Of a DNA stretch of 64,000 bases, positions 35,088-43,769 are shown one piece after another; the first letter of the stretch is position 1, and every line of letters begins with the position of its first letter. Position numbers and translations under genes: made by a program. The notes below the pieces were generated by a model. It ran no database searches, was not told the origin of the DNA, and saw nothing but the letters and a program-made list of their open reading frames with translations. Source of the stretch: Ferrovibrio sp. (GTDB lineage Bacteria; Pseudomonadota; Alphaproteobacteria; Ferrovibrionales; Ferrovibrionaceae); NCBI RefSeq assembly GCF_017994015.1, contig NZ_JAGOLP010000009.1, positions 1 through 64,000 of the forward strand. Direction: 5' to 3'.

Positions 35088-36029
35088 ATGAACGACGACC
35101 ACGACCGGCCCGGATGGCGCGACCGCTTACGTGCCTGGTGGCATGGCGAGAGCCAGGGCTTCGGCCCCGAAGTGCAGGATTTCCGCTCATCGACACAGCC
35201 GCAAGCGCAGCCTGTGGATGACAATCCCGCCCCTGTCACTGACGATACAATCCCCAATATTGCGATTTGGTCGCCGCGCCGCCAGCAGATTGTGCAATTG
35301 CTGTTTGGCGAAGGTATTCACCAGCCTGGCGGTGAAGCCCAGCTCCGCGCCATGACCGCGCCGCTTGGCCTCAACCCCAATATGTCGGTGACTGAACTGG
35401 GCTGCGGCCTGGGTGGCATGACCCGGCTGCTGGCGCGTGACGGCATCTGGGTGGATGCCTATGAACCCGATCAGGCGCTGAGTGAAGCCGCCCTGACCCT
35501 GGCACGGCGCGAGGGCATCAAGCAGCGCACCAATATCAAACATGCCCTGCTCGACGACATCCAGTTCAAACGCCGCAGCCTGGATGCCGTGCTGTCCAAG
35601 GAAGGCCTGATGAGCGTGCAGGACAAGCGCCTGCTGCTGACCAAGCTGCGCGCCGCCATGAAGCCGGGCGGACAGCTGATGTTCACCGACTTCCTGCTCA
35701 CCGGGCCGGAAGGCAGCCGGGTTTATGAAGTGTGGCTGGAACGCGAGCCGGTGAAGCCGGTGCTGCTGACGCCGGATGATTTACAGGCCGAACTTGAAGG
35801 CCTCGGCTTCACCATCATGTTCATGGAAGACGTGACCGAGGAATACAAGGCCGGGGTGATCGATGCCTTCGCCCGCTATGCCGCCGATATCAAATTACGC
35901 GGTTCCGAGGTGACGGATAACGAACGCGACTGGGTGATTGCCGAGGGCGAACATTGGGCAATCCGCATCAGTGCCATGGATGCCCATATCATCCGGCTGT
36001 ATCGCTGCTTCTGCCGCGTGCTGGATTAA
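35088..36029 (+). CDS. Class I SAM-dependent methyltransferase with N-terminal extension
   Basis: A 313-aa protein. The first about 90 residues are a polar, low-complexity region (QPQAQPVDDNPAPVTDD) followed by WSPRRQQIVQLLFGEGIHQPGG. The methyltransferase core has motif I VTELGCGLGGMTRLLAR, acidic loop AYEPDQ, LDAVLSKEGLMSV and LRAAMKPGGQLMFTDFLL, like ubiquinone/sarcosine-type methyltransferases. The substrate is unknown. It is followed by a bidirectional terminator facing atpF. Confidence 0.85.
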   Translation: MNDDHDRPGWRDRLRAWWHGESQGFGPEVQDFRSSTQPQAQPVDDNPAPVTDDTIPNIAIWSPRRQQIVQLLFGEGIHQPGGEAQLRAMTAPLGLNPNMSVTELGCGLGGMTRLLARDGIWVDAYEPDQALSEAALTLARREGIKQRTNIKHALLDDIQFKRRSLDAVLSKEGLMSVQDKRLLLTKLRAAMKPGGQLMFTDFLLTGPEGSRVYEVWLEREPVKPVLLTPDDLQAELEGLGFTIMFMEDVTEEYKAGVIDAFARYAADIKLRGSEVTDNERDWVIAEGEHWAIRISAMDAHIIRLYRCFCRVLD

Positions 36030-36032
36030 CGC

Positions 36033-36059
36033 AAAAAGGCCGCCCGGGGGCGGCCTTTT
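36033..36059. terminator. Bidirectional terminator between methyltransferase gene and atpF
   Basis: GGCCGCC and GGCGGCC form a 7-bp stem with a CGGG loop, flanked by AAAAA on the left and TTTT on the right. It can end transcripts arriving from either side of the convergent gene pair. Confidence 0.9.
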
Positions 36060-36082
36060 CGGTATCCGACAGGTTCAGGCGC

Positions 36083-36568
36083 TTAATGCAGCTTGGCCTT
36101 CACATCGGCAATGGCGCGTTCGGTCTGTGCGGCAGCGGCCGGCCCCTGCAACTTTTCGCGCAGGATGGTGCTGGCAGCATTCACCGCCATGTCCACGGCA
36201 GCATCACGCACTTCGCGCAAGGCAGTCTGCTCGGCCTGGGCGATTTTCTGCTCGGCCTGGAGACGACGGCGCTCCAGGCTGGCAGTGAGATCGGCCTTGG
36301 CGGCCTCGGCGATGCGCTTGGCTTCGGCTTGCGCCGCCGCCACGATGTCCTCGGCTTCCTTCATCGCATTGCGCTGCTTGCGCTGGTATTCGGCAAACAG
36401 ATGCTGCGCCTCGCGATGCAGCTTCTCCGCCTCTTCCAGCTCGCGCTTGATCTTCTCGGCCCGCTCATCCAGCGACCGGGACAACTGGCCCGGCACCTTC
36501 AGATAAAACAGGAAGCCGAAGAAGATAACGAAGGCGACCAGGACCCAGAAACTCGAATCTTGCAACAT
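36083..36568 (-). CDS. atpF: F0F1 ATP synthase subunit b
   Basis: A 161-aa peripheral-stalk protein with one N-terminal membrane helix (FWVLVAFVIFFGFLFYL) followed by a long charged coiled-coil (SLDERAEKIKRELEEAEKL). It pairs with b' to hold F1 against F0. Last gene of the F0 operon, 15 bases after the b' gene. Confidence 0.94.
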   Translation of the reverse strand: MLQDSSFWVLVAFVIFFGFLFYLKVPGQLSRSLDERAEKIKRELEEAEKLHREAQHLFAEYQRKQRNAMKEAEDIVAAAQAEAKRIAEAAKADLTASLERRRLQAEQKIAQAEQTALREVRDAAVDMAVNAASTILREKLQGPAAAAQTERAIADVKAKLH

Positions 36569-36583
36569 CCGATTTCTCCTGGG

Positions 36584-37024
36584 TTAGCCGGCCGCGCCGG
36601 TGAGCTTGGCGACGATATCGCGGGCGGTGGCATCAGCCACGCCCGAGAGCTGAGCCAGGGCAGCGTCCTTGCTGGCCAGGATGCGGGTTTCCGCAGCCTT
36701 GGTGGCAGAGACCAGCTCGGCGTCGATCTTGGCCCGCTCGGCGGCAGCATCCGCTGCCAGCCGGGCGCGCATTTCGCCGCCGATGCCTTGTGCCTTGGCG
36801 CGGGCCGCAGCCAGCGCCGCCTCATACTCCGCGATCGCCGTCTCGGTCTCGCGCTTCAGCCGCGCCGCTTCTTCGAGGTCATGGTCCAGGCGCCGCTTGC
36901 GCTCGTCCATCACACCCGCCACGCGCGGCAGCGCCACCTTGGCCATCAGCACATAGAGCACGGCGAATGTAATCGCCAGCCATACAAGCTGCGGCAGGAA
37001 TGTGGCTGTATCGAGCTGAGGCAT
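36584..37024 (-). CDS. atpG: F0F1 ATP synthase subunit b'
   Basis: A 146-aa second stalk subunit with an N-terminal membrane helix (LVWLAITFAVLYVLMAKVALP) and an Ala/Glu/Arg-rich coiled-coil. The presence of both b and b' is characteristic of Alphaproteobacteria and photosynthetic bacteria. It lies 8 bases after atpE. The symbol atpF' or atpG is used for this subunit. Confidence 0.93.
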   Translation of the reverse strand: MPQLDTATFLPQLVWLAITFAVLYVLMAKVALPRVAGVMDERKRRLDHDLEEAARLKRETETAIAEYEAALAAARAKAQGIGGEMRARLAADAAAERAKIDAELVSATKAAETRILASKDAALAQLSGVADATARDIVAKLTGAAG

Positions 37025-37032
37025 CTAATGGC

Positions 37033-37266
37033 TCAGGTGAACAGGATCAGCAGCGCGATCAGCAGCGCGAAGATGCCGAGCGCTTCGGTCACGGCGAAGC
37101 CGAGCATCAGGTTGCCGAACAGCTTCGGGGCAGCGCCCGGATTGCGCAGCGCGCCGTTGAGGAAGTTGGCGAAGATCAGACCCACGCCGATCGCCGCGCC
37201 ACCCATGCCGATAGCAGCAATGCCGGCGCCGATCATCTTTGCAGCAGCGAGATCCATATTACTCAT
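37033..37266 (-). CDS. atpE: F0F1 ATP synthase subunit c
   Basis: A 77-aa hairpin proteolipid with two membrane helices. The polar loop is [10 protein letters not shown] and the proton-carrying carboxylate is Glu61 in [11 protein letters not shown]. No Na+-type Gln/Ser signature near the carboxylate is evident, so proton coupling is expected. Lies 52 bases after atpB. Confidence 0.96.
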   Translation of the reverse strand: MSNMDLAAAKMIGAGIAAIGMGGAAIGVGLIFANFLNGALRNPGAAPKLFGNLMLGFAVTEALGIFALLIALLILFT

Positions 37267-37318
37267 CCTTTCAGGGTTGGTTTACGCTTAAGGGTTCAGA
37301 GGGCAAGCAGCACCGGAC

Positions 37319-38083
37319 TTAGTGGTGCTCCATGTTGACGGCTTCGCTCAGATACAGGCAGGTCAGGATCGCAAAGACATAGGCCTGTAGGAAAGCGATC
37401 AGGAATTCCAGCGCGGTGAGCGCAATCACCATTGCCAACGGCAGGATGCCGCCGATTGCACTGTAGCCACCTGCACCGACCATCGCGACGATGAAGCCGG
37501 CAAACACCTTGAGCGTGGTGTGGCCCGCCAGCATGTTGGCGCAGAGACGCAACGACAGCGAGATCGGGCGCGAGAGATACGAGATGATCTCGATCGGCAC
37601 GATGATCGGGGCCAGCGCCACCGGCACGCCGGCCGGCAGGAAATGGGTGAAGAAGTGGATGCCGTTGCGGGCAATGGCGATCACCGTCACGCCCAGGAAC
37701 ACCACCATGGCCATCACGAAGGTGACGATGATGTGGCTGGTGACGGTGAAGCTGTAGGGCACCATGCCGAGCATGTTGCACATCAGCACAAACATGAAGA
37801 TCGAGAAGATGAACGGGAAATACTGCCGGCCATTGGCGCCGACATTGTCGCGCACCATGTTGGCGACGAATTCATAGGACAGCTCGGCGACGCTTTGCAG
37901 CCGGCCCGGCACCAGGCTGCGCTCGCGCATGCCATAAACCATCAGCAGCGTGGCGGCGGCCACCGCCAGCACCATGAACAGCGAGGCATTGGTGAACGAG
38001 ACTGCGGTCAGGCTGCCGCCTTCACCGCACAGCGCGATGCACTTGATCTTGAATTGGTCGAGCGGGCTGGCTGCCACGGTCAC
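37319..38083 (-). CDS. atpB: F0F1 ATP synthase subunit a
   Basis: A 254-aa membrane protein forming the proton half-channels. The essential Arg lies in LSLRLCANMLAGHTTLKVF and the C-terminal helix has ALEFLIAFLQAYVFAILTCLYL. The start ATG overlaps the stop of the atpI gene by 4 bases. Confidence 0.96.
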   Translation of the reverse strand: MTVAASPLDQFKIKCIALCGEGGSLTAVSFTNASLFMVLAVAAATLLMVYGMRERSLVPGRLQSVAELSYEFVANMVRDNVGANGRQYFPFIFSIFMFVLMCNMLGMVPYSFTVTSHIIVTFVMAMVVFLGVTVIAIARNGIHFFTHFLPAGVPVALAPIIVPIEIISYLSRPISLSLRLCANMLAGHTTLKVFAGFIVAMVGAGGYSAIGGILPLAMVIALTALEFLIAFLQAYVFAILTCLYLSEAVNMEHH

Positions 38084-38460
38084 TTCCCCTTCTCATTGCT
38101 GCCATCCTGGCCGGCGGCTTCCCGGTTCATCGCCATGCCGGTGCGGATTGCGGTCCACATCGCGGCGGCGACGCCCAGCAGGGCAAAGCCGACAATCCCG
38201 AATGGCGCCGAATTCAGCCAGCGGTCAACCCACCAGCCGATGAATACCGACACCCCGACCGACGCCACCATCTCAATCGCCAGCGACCAGGCCCGGCCAA
38301 GTGAGCGGCGCGAACCAATGGCCGCCGCTTCCTGTTCGGCTTGCCGGCGAGCCTTGCCGCCTTTGCGCTCCTCGGCCTGGCTTATCGCCTGGTCGAGACG
38401 GGCAAGGGCTGCATGCTCGTCTTTCCCTGGATCAGGTCGGTCTGTCTCGGCCATAGGCAT
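38080..38460 (-). CDS. atpI: AtpI/AtpZ-type ATP synthase accessory protein
   Basis: I chose the ATG at 38460, five bases after GGAG; another Met at 38454 is possible. The product has about 126 residues with a charged coil (LARLDQAISQAEERKGGKARRQ) and two membrane helices (AWSLAIEMVASVGVSVFIGWWVD and FGIVGFALLGVAAAMWTAI), like the AtpI/AtpZ family that assists c-ring assembly or Mg2+ supply. Position at the head of the F0 operon agrees. Confidence 0.87.
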   Translation of the reverse strand: MPMAETDRPDPGKDEHAALARLDQAISQAEERKGGKARRQAEQEAAAIGSRRSLGRAWSLAIEMVASVGVSVFIGWWVDRWLNSAPFGIVGFALLGVAAAMWTAIRTGMAMNREAAGQDGSNEKGK

Positions 38461-38828
38461 ACATGCTCCGGCGCGACTCCCGGCCTGTGCCGTGGAAAGC
38501 GGCCGCACCATAGGAACCAGCCCCGCCAGCGTCAAGCCGGGCCGGTTTTCGGCTTTAATTAAGAAACATTCTTAGTTGCCAAATCAAGCCCCTCATAAAT
38601 TTATGTTTTTATGGAGCTAACAGGCGCCAGTATGATTTCCATATCGCAGATTCTGGGTTAGCAGCCAGTGACGGCATAGCCGAAACTGCGACAATCTGCC
38701 ACAGAGCGTGCATCTGAGAGGGCGCCGGATCACCGAACGATCACGATCTTGCCGTTATACGGGCAGTGTCGCCATGCCGTTTGCAGAACATGTTGACGGG
38801 GTGCAACTTTGCTATACATGTCCGGAGG
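38461..38828. other. Divergent promoter region between atpI and fic
   Basis: This gap must hold the atp operon promoter (minus) and the fic promoter (plus). AT-rich bases occur at 38560-38615. A half-site AACATGTTGAC near 38787-38797 resembles the operator arms at 38829-38863. I saw no credible gene. Confidence 0.5.
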
Positions 38829-38863
38829 CATATGTTAACAAAATCGCATTCCGTTAACATATG
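38829..38863. promoter_or_regulatory. Inverted-repeat operator spanning the fic start codon
   Basis: CATATGTTAAC (38829-38839) and GTTAACATATG (38853-38863) are perfect 11-base inverted arms 13 bases apart; the right arm ends with the ATG of the fic gene. Related half-sites lie at about 38787 (AACATGTTGAC) and 38872 (CATGTTAAAG). A dimeric repressor here would block transcription or translation initiation. Because the Fic protein has a C-terminal winged-helix-like region, autoregulation is likely. Confidence 0.6.
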
Positions 38864-39979
38864 GAAGCCGACATGTTAAAGTCGACCTATGCGCCACCTC
38901 GCCTGCCACCGTCGGTCGATCTGGAAACGGTGCCGATTTTAAAGGCTCTTGCCAACGCCAACCGGGCCTTGGCCGAATTGAAAGGCCGGGCAGCAACCAT
39001 TCCCAACCAAGGTATCCTGATTGACACCCTAGCCCTGCAAGAAGCGAAGGCATCCTCCGAGATCGAAAATATCGTAACCACGCAGGATGAACTATTTCAG
39101 GCCGACCTGTTCCCAGAAGGACCACAATCGGCAGCCGCCAAGGAAGTGGCGCTGTATCGCGACGCCATTAAGCTCGGCCTCAACCGCATGCGTGCGACAG
39201 GAGATGTGATTGCCAACAACACTCTGATCGAGATGTTTCGGTTGCTCAAGGGGCGGAATGACGGTTTCCGGGTGTTGCCCGGAACCGCCCTAAAAAACGA
39301 CCGCACCGGCGATATCGTCTATGTGCCGCCACAAGACGCGAACAACATCACGGCGCTGATGACGGCCTTGGAGCGCTTCATCAATGAAGATGACTCCTGC
39401 CCACTGGACCCACTCATCAAAATGGCTCTAATTCATCACCAATTCGAGAGCATCCACCCCTTCCCGGACGGCAATGGCCGCATCGGACGCATGCTCAATG
39501 TGCTTTATCTCACGCGCACCAGCCTATTGGAAATCCCTATTCTGTATCTCAGCCGCCATATCACCCAAACCAAGGGGGACTATTATCAACTGTTGCAATC
39601 GGTTCGCGATACCAATGGCACACCGGCAGCTTGGGAAGCCTGGGTGCTCTACATGCTGGAAGCCGTGACCGGTACGGCAAAAATCACCCTTGGCCTTGTC
39701 GAGGGTATTCGTGAACAGATGGCTTCGGCAAAGCATCGGATGCGCCGGGAATTGCCTAAAATCTATTCCCAGGACCTGCTGAACAACTTGTTCCGCCACC
39801 CCTACACACGGATCGAATTTGTGGTGCAGGATTTGGGCGTGACCCGCCAGACGGCGGCTAAATATCTCGATACCCTGGCCGAACGCGAATTTGTGCAAAA
39901 ATTCCCGACCGGGCGGCATAATTACTATATCAACTTGCCTCTGGTCCGGCTGTTCATGGACGTTTCTGGCGGCAAGTAA
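38861..39979 (+). CDS. Fic family protein (class II, AMPylator-type) with C-terminal HTH
   Basis: A 372-aa protein. The Fic core motif is HPFPDGNGRIGR at residues 199-210, complete for AMP transfer. An N-terminal inhibitory motif SSEIEN (Ser65, Glu69, Asn70) marks a class II Fic that blocks its own active site. The last 70 residues (RHPYTRIEFVVQDLGVTRQTAAKYLDTLAE) form a winged-helix DNA-binding region. No antitoxin gene is needed in this class. The start could be Met5 (38873), which would leave the operator arm untranslated. The target protein is unknown. Confidence 0.93.
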   Translation: MEADMLKSTYAPPRLPPSVDLETVPILKALANANRALAELKGRAATIPNQGILIDTLALQEAKASSEIENIVTTQDELFQADLFPEGPQSAAAKEVALYRDAIKLGLNRMRATGDVIANNTLIEMFRLLKGRNDGFRVLPGTALKNDRTGDIVYVPPQDANNITALMTALERFINEDDSCPLDPLIKMALIHHQFESIHPFPDGNGRIGRMLNVLYLTRTSLLEIPILYLSRHITQTKGDYYQLLQSVRDTNGTPAAWEAWVLYMLEAVTGTAKITLGLVEGIREQMASAKHRMRRELPKIYSQDLLNNLFRHPYTRIEFVVQDLGVTRQTAAKYLDTLAEREFVQKFPTGRHNYYINLPLVRLFMDVSGGK

Positions 39980-39998
39980 GCCAGCCTGAACGGCAGCC

Positions 39999-40841
39999 TC
40001 AGCCCTCGCGCTCGGCTTTGCGGAAAAAGTCGTTCAGGCTGCCGAATGGCTCGGCATCGGCCAAAGCCGTGAAGCTGCCCGGCCCGGCCACTTCGCGGGC
40101 GGCGCGCAGGAAGCCGCCCCAGGCGGCGCGGGCAAAGGCCGAGCCGACACTGATACGGCGCACACCGAGCGCGGCAATCTCGGCCACGCTGAGGCCGATG
40201 GGCGACGAAACCAGCAGATTGACCGGCTTGGGCGCCACCGCCTGCACTACGCGGCTAATCTGACCGGCATCACGCAGGCCGGGAGCATACAGCACATCGG
40301 CGCCCGCCTCGGCAAAGGCCGGCAGGCGGCGCAACACTTCCGCCTCGGCCTCAGGATGCCCCACCAGGAAGGCTTCGCAACGGGCGGTGAGCAGCACACC
40401 GCTGCCCTTCAGCGCCTCGGCCGCAGCGGCGATACGCTCCACCGCCAACGTATGATCATAAAGCGGCGCGGCGGCATCACCGGTATTATCCTCGATCGAC
40501 AGGCCGGCCACCCCGGTGGCGGCACAGAGCCGCACACTATCGGCCACACCTGCCGGGTCATGGGCATAACCCGATTCATAATCGGCATTCACCGGCAGCG
40601 GCGTGGCGCGCACCAATTCGCCGATATGCGCCAGCATGGCATCGCGCGGCACCGCCCAATCGGTATCCGGCAGGCCGCGCGAAAACGCGAAGCCGGCCGA
40701 ACTGCTGGCCAATGCCTTGAAACCCAAGCCAGCCAGCAGCATGGCCGAACCGATATCCCATGGATTGGGGATGACAAAACAACCCTGCCGGTGCAGGGCC
40801 TGGAAGGCAGCGCGGCGTTGCTCGATGCTGGTTTCGTCCAT
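39999..40841 (-). CDS. Isocitrate lyase/PEP mutase family protein
   Basis: A 280-aa TIM-barrel enzyme of the PEP mutase/isocitrate lyase superfamily. Recognisable segments are FVIPNPWDIGSAMLLAGLGFKALASSS, NADYESGYAHDP (metal-binding Asp), GLSIEDNTGD and LLTARCEAFLVG. The catalytic KKCGH loop of isocitrate lyase is absent, so carboxylating or lyase activity on a small oxo-acid (for example oxaloacetate or a 2-methylisocitrate-like compound) is more likely than isocitrate cleavage. It may belong with the PAS_5 genes upstream. Confidence 0.87.
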   Translation of the reverse strand: MDETSIEQRRAAFQALHRQGCFVIPNPWDIGSAMLLAGLGFKALASSSAGFAFSRGLPDTDWAVPRDAMLAHIGELVRATPLPVNADYESGYAHDPAGVADSVRLCAATGVAGLSIEDNTGDAAAPLYDHTLAVERIAAAAEALKGSGVLLTARCEAFLVGHPEAEAEVLRRLPAFAEAGADVLYAPGLRDAGQISRVVQAVAPKPVNLLVSSPIGLSVAEIAALGVRRISVGSAFARAAWGGFLRAAREVAGPGSFTALADAEPFGSLNDFFRKAEREG

Positions 40842-40859
40842 GGTCGGGCCTCTTTCGGC

Positions 40860-41432
40860 TCAGGGCGGCGGCAGATCACGCGGCAACGTGGCACAGGCAT
40901 ACATCGCCACATCCGGCGCCACATTGATCGGCTTGTCGGCATCGACGAAGCGGTCGTAATCATACACCGTCATGCCCAGCACCGCCGCAGCCGTGCCATC
41001 GGCATCGGCCACAGGCAGAATCAGGCGGTGGCAGACTTTCTCCACCGCATTGCCCGGCGCAATCGGCCGCCAGCTATATTGCAAAGCCGGCAGGCGCAGC
41101 ACCTGGCGATAACGCTCGCCCACCACGGCGGCGTTGGCCGCACCCATCACCTGTTGCAGGCTGCGACCGGCCAGGCCGAAACCCCAGGCCTCATTCACCG
41201 CCTCGCCGGCCAGGTTGCAGACAAAATCGCCCTGGCCATCATCCCAGCGGTAAATCCAGAGATACGGCAGGCATTCGCGCATCGCCAGTGGATCAATCTT
41301 GCTGCGTGGTGCCAGCAAAGCGTCGCGGCGCTGCGCCGCCCAATGACGCAGAAACTGCCGCAGCCGACTATCCGACAGCACCGGCCAGGTGCCAGGCGGC
41401 TGCATGATCACATTGCTGCCGGCCTCAGGCAT
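40860..41432 (-). CDS. PAS_5 domain protein, downstream copy of a tandem pair
   Basis: A 190-aa frame from the ATG at 41432, which overlaps the previous gene's stop by 8 bases; Met at 41405 (MQPPGTWPVLSD) is an alternative that starts at the conserved part. Conserved features are FLRHWAAQRRDALLAPRSKIDPLAMRECLPYLWIYR, NLAGEAVNEAWGF and a C-terminal LILPVADADGTAAAVLGMTVYDYDR. The frame runs on to 41537 upstream, but that part lies over the neighbouring gene. It is a sensory domain without an output module. Confidence 0.83.
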   Translation of the reverse strand: MPEAGSNVIMQPPGTWPVLSDSRLRQFLRHWAAQRRDALLAPRSKIDPLAMRECLPYLWIYRWDDGQGDFVCNLAGEAVNEAWGFGLAGRSLQQVMGAANAAVVGERYRQVLRLPALQYSWRPIAPGNAVEKVCHRLILPVADADGTAAAVLGMTVYDYDRFVDADKPINVAPDVAMYACATLPRDLPPP

Positions 41433-41991
41433 CGGGGGCCGTAGCGGGCAGGCTGGCGCAAGGATAGAAGGTGCTGAACAGAGTTGGTGCCTCACTGGGG
41501 CCGGTTGGCAATGCATCGCGTGAATGGTCATAGACAAACTGCGTCATGCCCATTACGCCATAGGCTGCGCCGGCATCATCGCATAGCGGCAGCATCAGGC
41601 GCTGCGCCAGTTTGCTGGCGCCGGTCTTGGGGGTGATGCCGGTGCGGCCATGGATCAGCGCCGGCTCGCGCGCTGCGCGTAGCAGCCGTTCGCGCACCAG
41701 ATCGCCATCGCCGGCGCCCCACAAATCCACTGGCCGGCCGCCAATGATCGAATGGCCCCAGGCATCGCGGATATTCTCGCCCGCCAGGGTGCAGACCAGA
41801 TCATTACCATTATCGGCGATGCGGAAAATCCAGAAATCCGGCAGGCAGGGCTTGATCAGCGCCGGATCGAGCCGGCTGCGTGGCGGCGGTCGCAGGCCGT
41901 CGCGCCACAGCGCCCATTGCCGCAGCAGCAGGCGCTGGCGCGCATCGCGCAGATCAGGCCAAATGCCGGGCGGCGCGGTCTCCTGCTTCAG
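41425..41991 (-). CDS. PAS_5 domain protein with likely CTG start
   Basis: The coding frame has no ATG, GTG or TTG in the 5' third, yet the sequence before the GTG at 41730 is clearly PAS_5: PPGIWPDLRDARQRLLLRQW, RLDPALIKPCLPDFWIFRIAD and LAGENIRDAWGHSIIGGRP. Aligning with the tandem copy (PPGTWPVLSD) places the start at CTG 41991-41989, which overlaps the moeB stop as CTGA, the same geometry as ATGA couplings. The full product would be about 188 aa. If the CTG is not used, initiation at GTG 41730 would yield only half a domain. Confidence 0.7.
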   Translation of the reverse strand: MKQETAPPGIWPDLRDARQRLLLRQWALWRDGLRPPPRSRLDPALIKPCLPDFWIFRIADNGNDLVCTLAGENIRDAWGHSIIGGRPVDLWGAGDGDLVRERLLRAAREPALIHGRTGITPKTGASKLAQRLMLPLCDDAGAAYGVMGMTQFVYDHSRDALPTGPSEAPTLFSTFYPCASLPATAPDA

Positions 41992-42767
41992 GGCGCAGCC
42001 TCCGCATGTTCGCCACAGATGCGACAGGCCGGATCGCGCTTCAGCCGCACACTGCGCATTTCGCCGCGCAACGCATCATACAGCAGCAGCCGGCCCGACA
42101 GGCTGTCACCCAGCCCGGTGATTTCCTTGATCACTTCCAGCGCCTGCAAACTGCCCATCACACCGCCCAGCGCACCAAGCACACCGGCTTCGGCACAGGC
42201 CGGCACACTGCCCGGCGGCGGCGGTTCGGGGAAAACGCAGCGATAGCAGGGATGCGGCGCGCCGAGATGCGATTTGAAGGTGGAGAGCTGGCCGTCAAAG
42301 CGCAGCATCGCCGCTGTCACCAGGGTTTTGCCAAGCCGATGGCAGGTGTCGCTGACCAGAAAGCGGGTGTCAAAATTGTCACTGCCATCGGCCACGATAT
42401 CGTAGCCTTGCAGCACATCAGCGATATTGCCGGCATCCAGCCGCAGACTATGCTCAATCACCCGCACATGCGGATTGAGTTCGGCCAAAGCCACGGCGGC
42501 GCTTTCGGTTTTAAGCTGGCCGATGCGGCTGCTGCCATGCAGCACCTGGCGCTGCAAATTGCTGAGCGACACCCGGTCATCATCCACAATGCCCAGCGTG
42601 CCGATGCCGGCAGCGGCAAGATACAGCGCCAGCGGCGACCCCAGGCCACCGGCGCCGATCACCAGCACACGGGCGCGTTTCAGCGCCTGCTGCCCGGCAC
42701 CGCCCACTTCCGGCAGGATGATATGGCGCGCATAACGCTCCAGTTCTGCCGGCGAGAAGGCAGCCAT
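41988..42767 (-). CDS. moeB: Molybdopterin-synthase adenylyltransferase (MoeB/ThiF/HesA family)
   Basis: I chose Met at 42767 (MAAFSPAELERYARHIILPE); the 333-aa longer frame overlaps cysK. The 259-aa enzyme has the ATP loop GAGGLGSPLALYLAAAG, SNLQRQ, two zinc CxxC pairs (CYRC and CRIC) and the catalytic-Cys region VPACAEAGVLG. It adenylates the C-terminus of MoaD- or ThiS-like sulfur carriers. Being next to cysK and a Rrf2 regulator fits sulfur transfer, including a CysO-like route, but molybdopterin synthesis for the nearby formate dehydrogenase is also plausible. Confidence 0.9.
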   Translation of the reverse strand: MAAFSPAELERYARHIILPEVGGAGQQALKRARVLVIGAGGLGSPLALYLAAAGIGTLGIVDDDRVSLSNLQRQVLHGSSRIGQLKTESAAVALAELNPHVRVIEHSLRLDAGNIADVLQGYDIVADGSDNFDTRFLVSDTCHRLGKTLVTAAMLRFDGQLSTFKSHLGAPHPCYRCVFPEPPPPGSVPACAEAGVLGALGGVMGSLQALEVIKEITGLGDSLSGRLLLYDALRGEMRSVRLKRDPACRICGEHAEAAP

Positions 42768-42771
42768 GCGG

Positions 42772-43737
42772 TTACAGCCCGTCGAACAAGGCGGTGGAGA
42801 GATAACGCTCGGCGAAGGACGGGATGATCGCCACCACGGTTTTGCCGGCCATATCGGCACGGCCGGCCACTTCCAAAGCCGCCGCCATCGCCGCACCCGA
42901 CGAAATGCCGCCCGGAATGCCTTCCAGCCTGGCCATCTGACGCGCCGTCTCAAACGCAGTTTCATTGCCGATGGTGATGATCTCGTCAATCAACGCAGTA
43001 TCCAGGTTGCCCGGAATGAAGCCGGCGCCGATACCCTGGATTTTGTGCGGGCCGGGGCGGCCGCCGGAAATCACCGGGCTGTCCTCCGGCTCCACCGCCA
43101 CCATGCGCAAGCCGGGCTTGCGCGGCTTCAGCACGCTGCCGATACCGCTCAGCGTGCCGCCAGTGCCAACGCCGGAAATCACCACATCCACGGCGCCCTG
43201 GGTATCGGCCCAGATCTCCTCGGCGGTGGTGGCACGATGAATCGCCGGGTTGGCCGGGTTATCAAATTGCTGCGGCATCACTGCGCCAGGAATTTCCTTG
43301 AGCAACTCCTCGGCGCGCGCCACGGCGCCGCGCATGCCCTGGCCCGGCGGGGTCAATTCGATCTCGGCGCCAAGATACTTGAGCATCTTGCGGCGCTCCA
43401 TCGACATGCTTTCCGGCATCACCAGGATCAGGCGATAACCCTTCGCGGCGGCAACAAAGGCCAGCGCGATGCCGGTATTGCCCGAGGTCGGCTCAACGAT
43501 GGTGTTGCCCGGCGCCAGCTTGCCGGCGCCCTCCAGCGCCTCGATCATCGCGATGCCGATACGATCCTTCACCGAAGCCAGCGGATTGAAGAATTCCAGC
43601 TTGGCCAGGATGGTGGCCTTGGCACCTGCCTCGGCCGCCAGGCGGTTGATCCGCACCAGCGGCGTGGCGCCGATGGTCTCGACAATGGAATTGTAGATGC
43701 GACCGCGCGGCGCGTTGGAAACGGAGGGAGCAACCAT
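42772..43737 (-). CDS. cysK: Cysteine synthase A (O-acetylserine sulfhydrylase)
   Basis: A 321-aa PLP enzyme forming cysteine from O-acetylserine and sulfide. The PLP lysine lies in [10 protein letters not shown], the substrate loop is TSGNTG and the phosphate loop is GTGGTLSG. Sequence length and motifs are canonical. It lies 4 bases upstream of moeB and 32 bases downstream of the Rrf2 gene on the same strand. Confidence 0.95.
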   Translation of the reverse strand: MVAPSVSNAPRGRIYNSIVETIGATPLVRINRLAAEAGAKATILAKLEFFNPLASVKDRIGIAMIEALEGAGKLAPGNTIVEPTSGNTGIALAFVAAAKGYRLILVMPESMSMERRKMLKYLGAEIELTPPGQGMRGAVARAEELLKEIPGAVMPQQFDNPANPAIHRATTAEEIWADTQGAVDVVISGVGTGGTLSGIGSVLKPRKPGLRMVAVEPEDSPVISGGRPGPHKIQGIGAGFIPGNLDTALIDEIITIGNETAFETARQMARLEGIPGGISSGAAMAAALEVAGRADMAGKTVVAIIPSFAERYLSTALFDGL

Positions 43738-43769
43738 GATTTTTCCCGGCCTTTGCTTGTCGTTATGAA

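Noticed and set aside
38861..39979. Fic gene as the toxin of a two-gene toxin-antitoxin pair.
   Set aside because: The inhibitory motif is inside the Fic protein itself (class II), and no small antitoxin gene precedes it.
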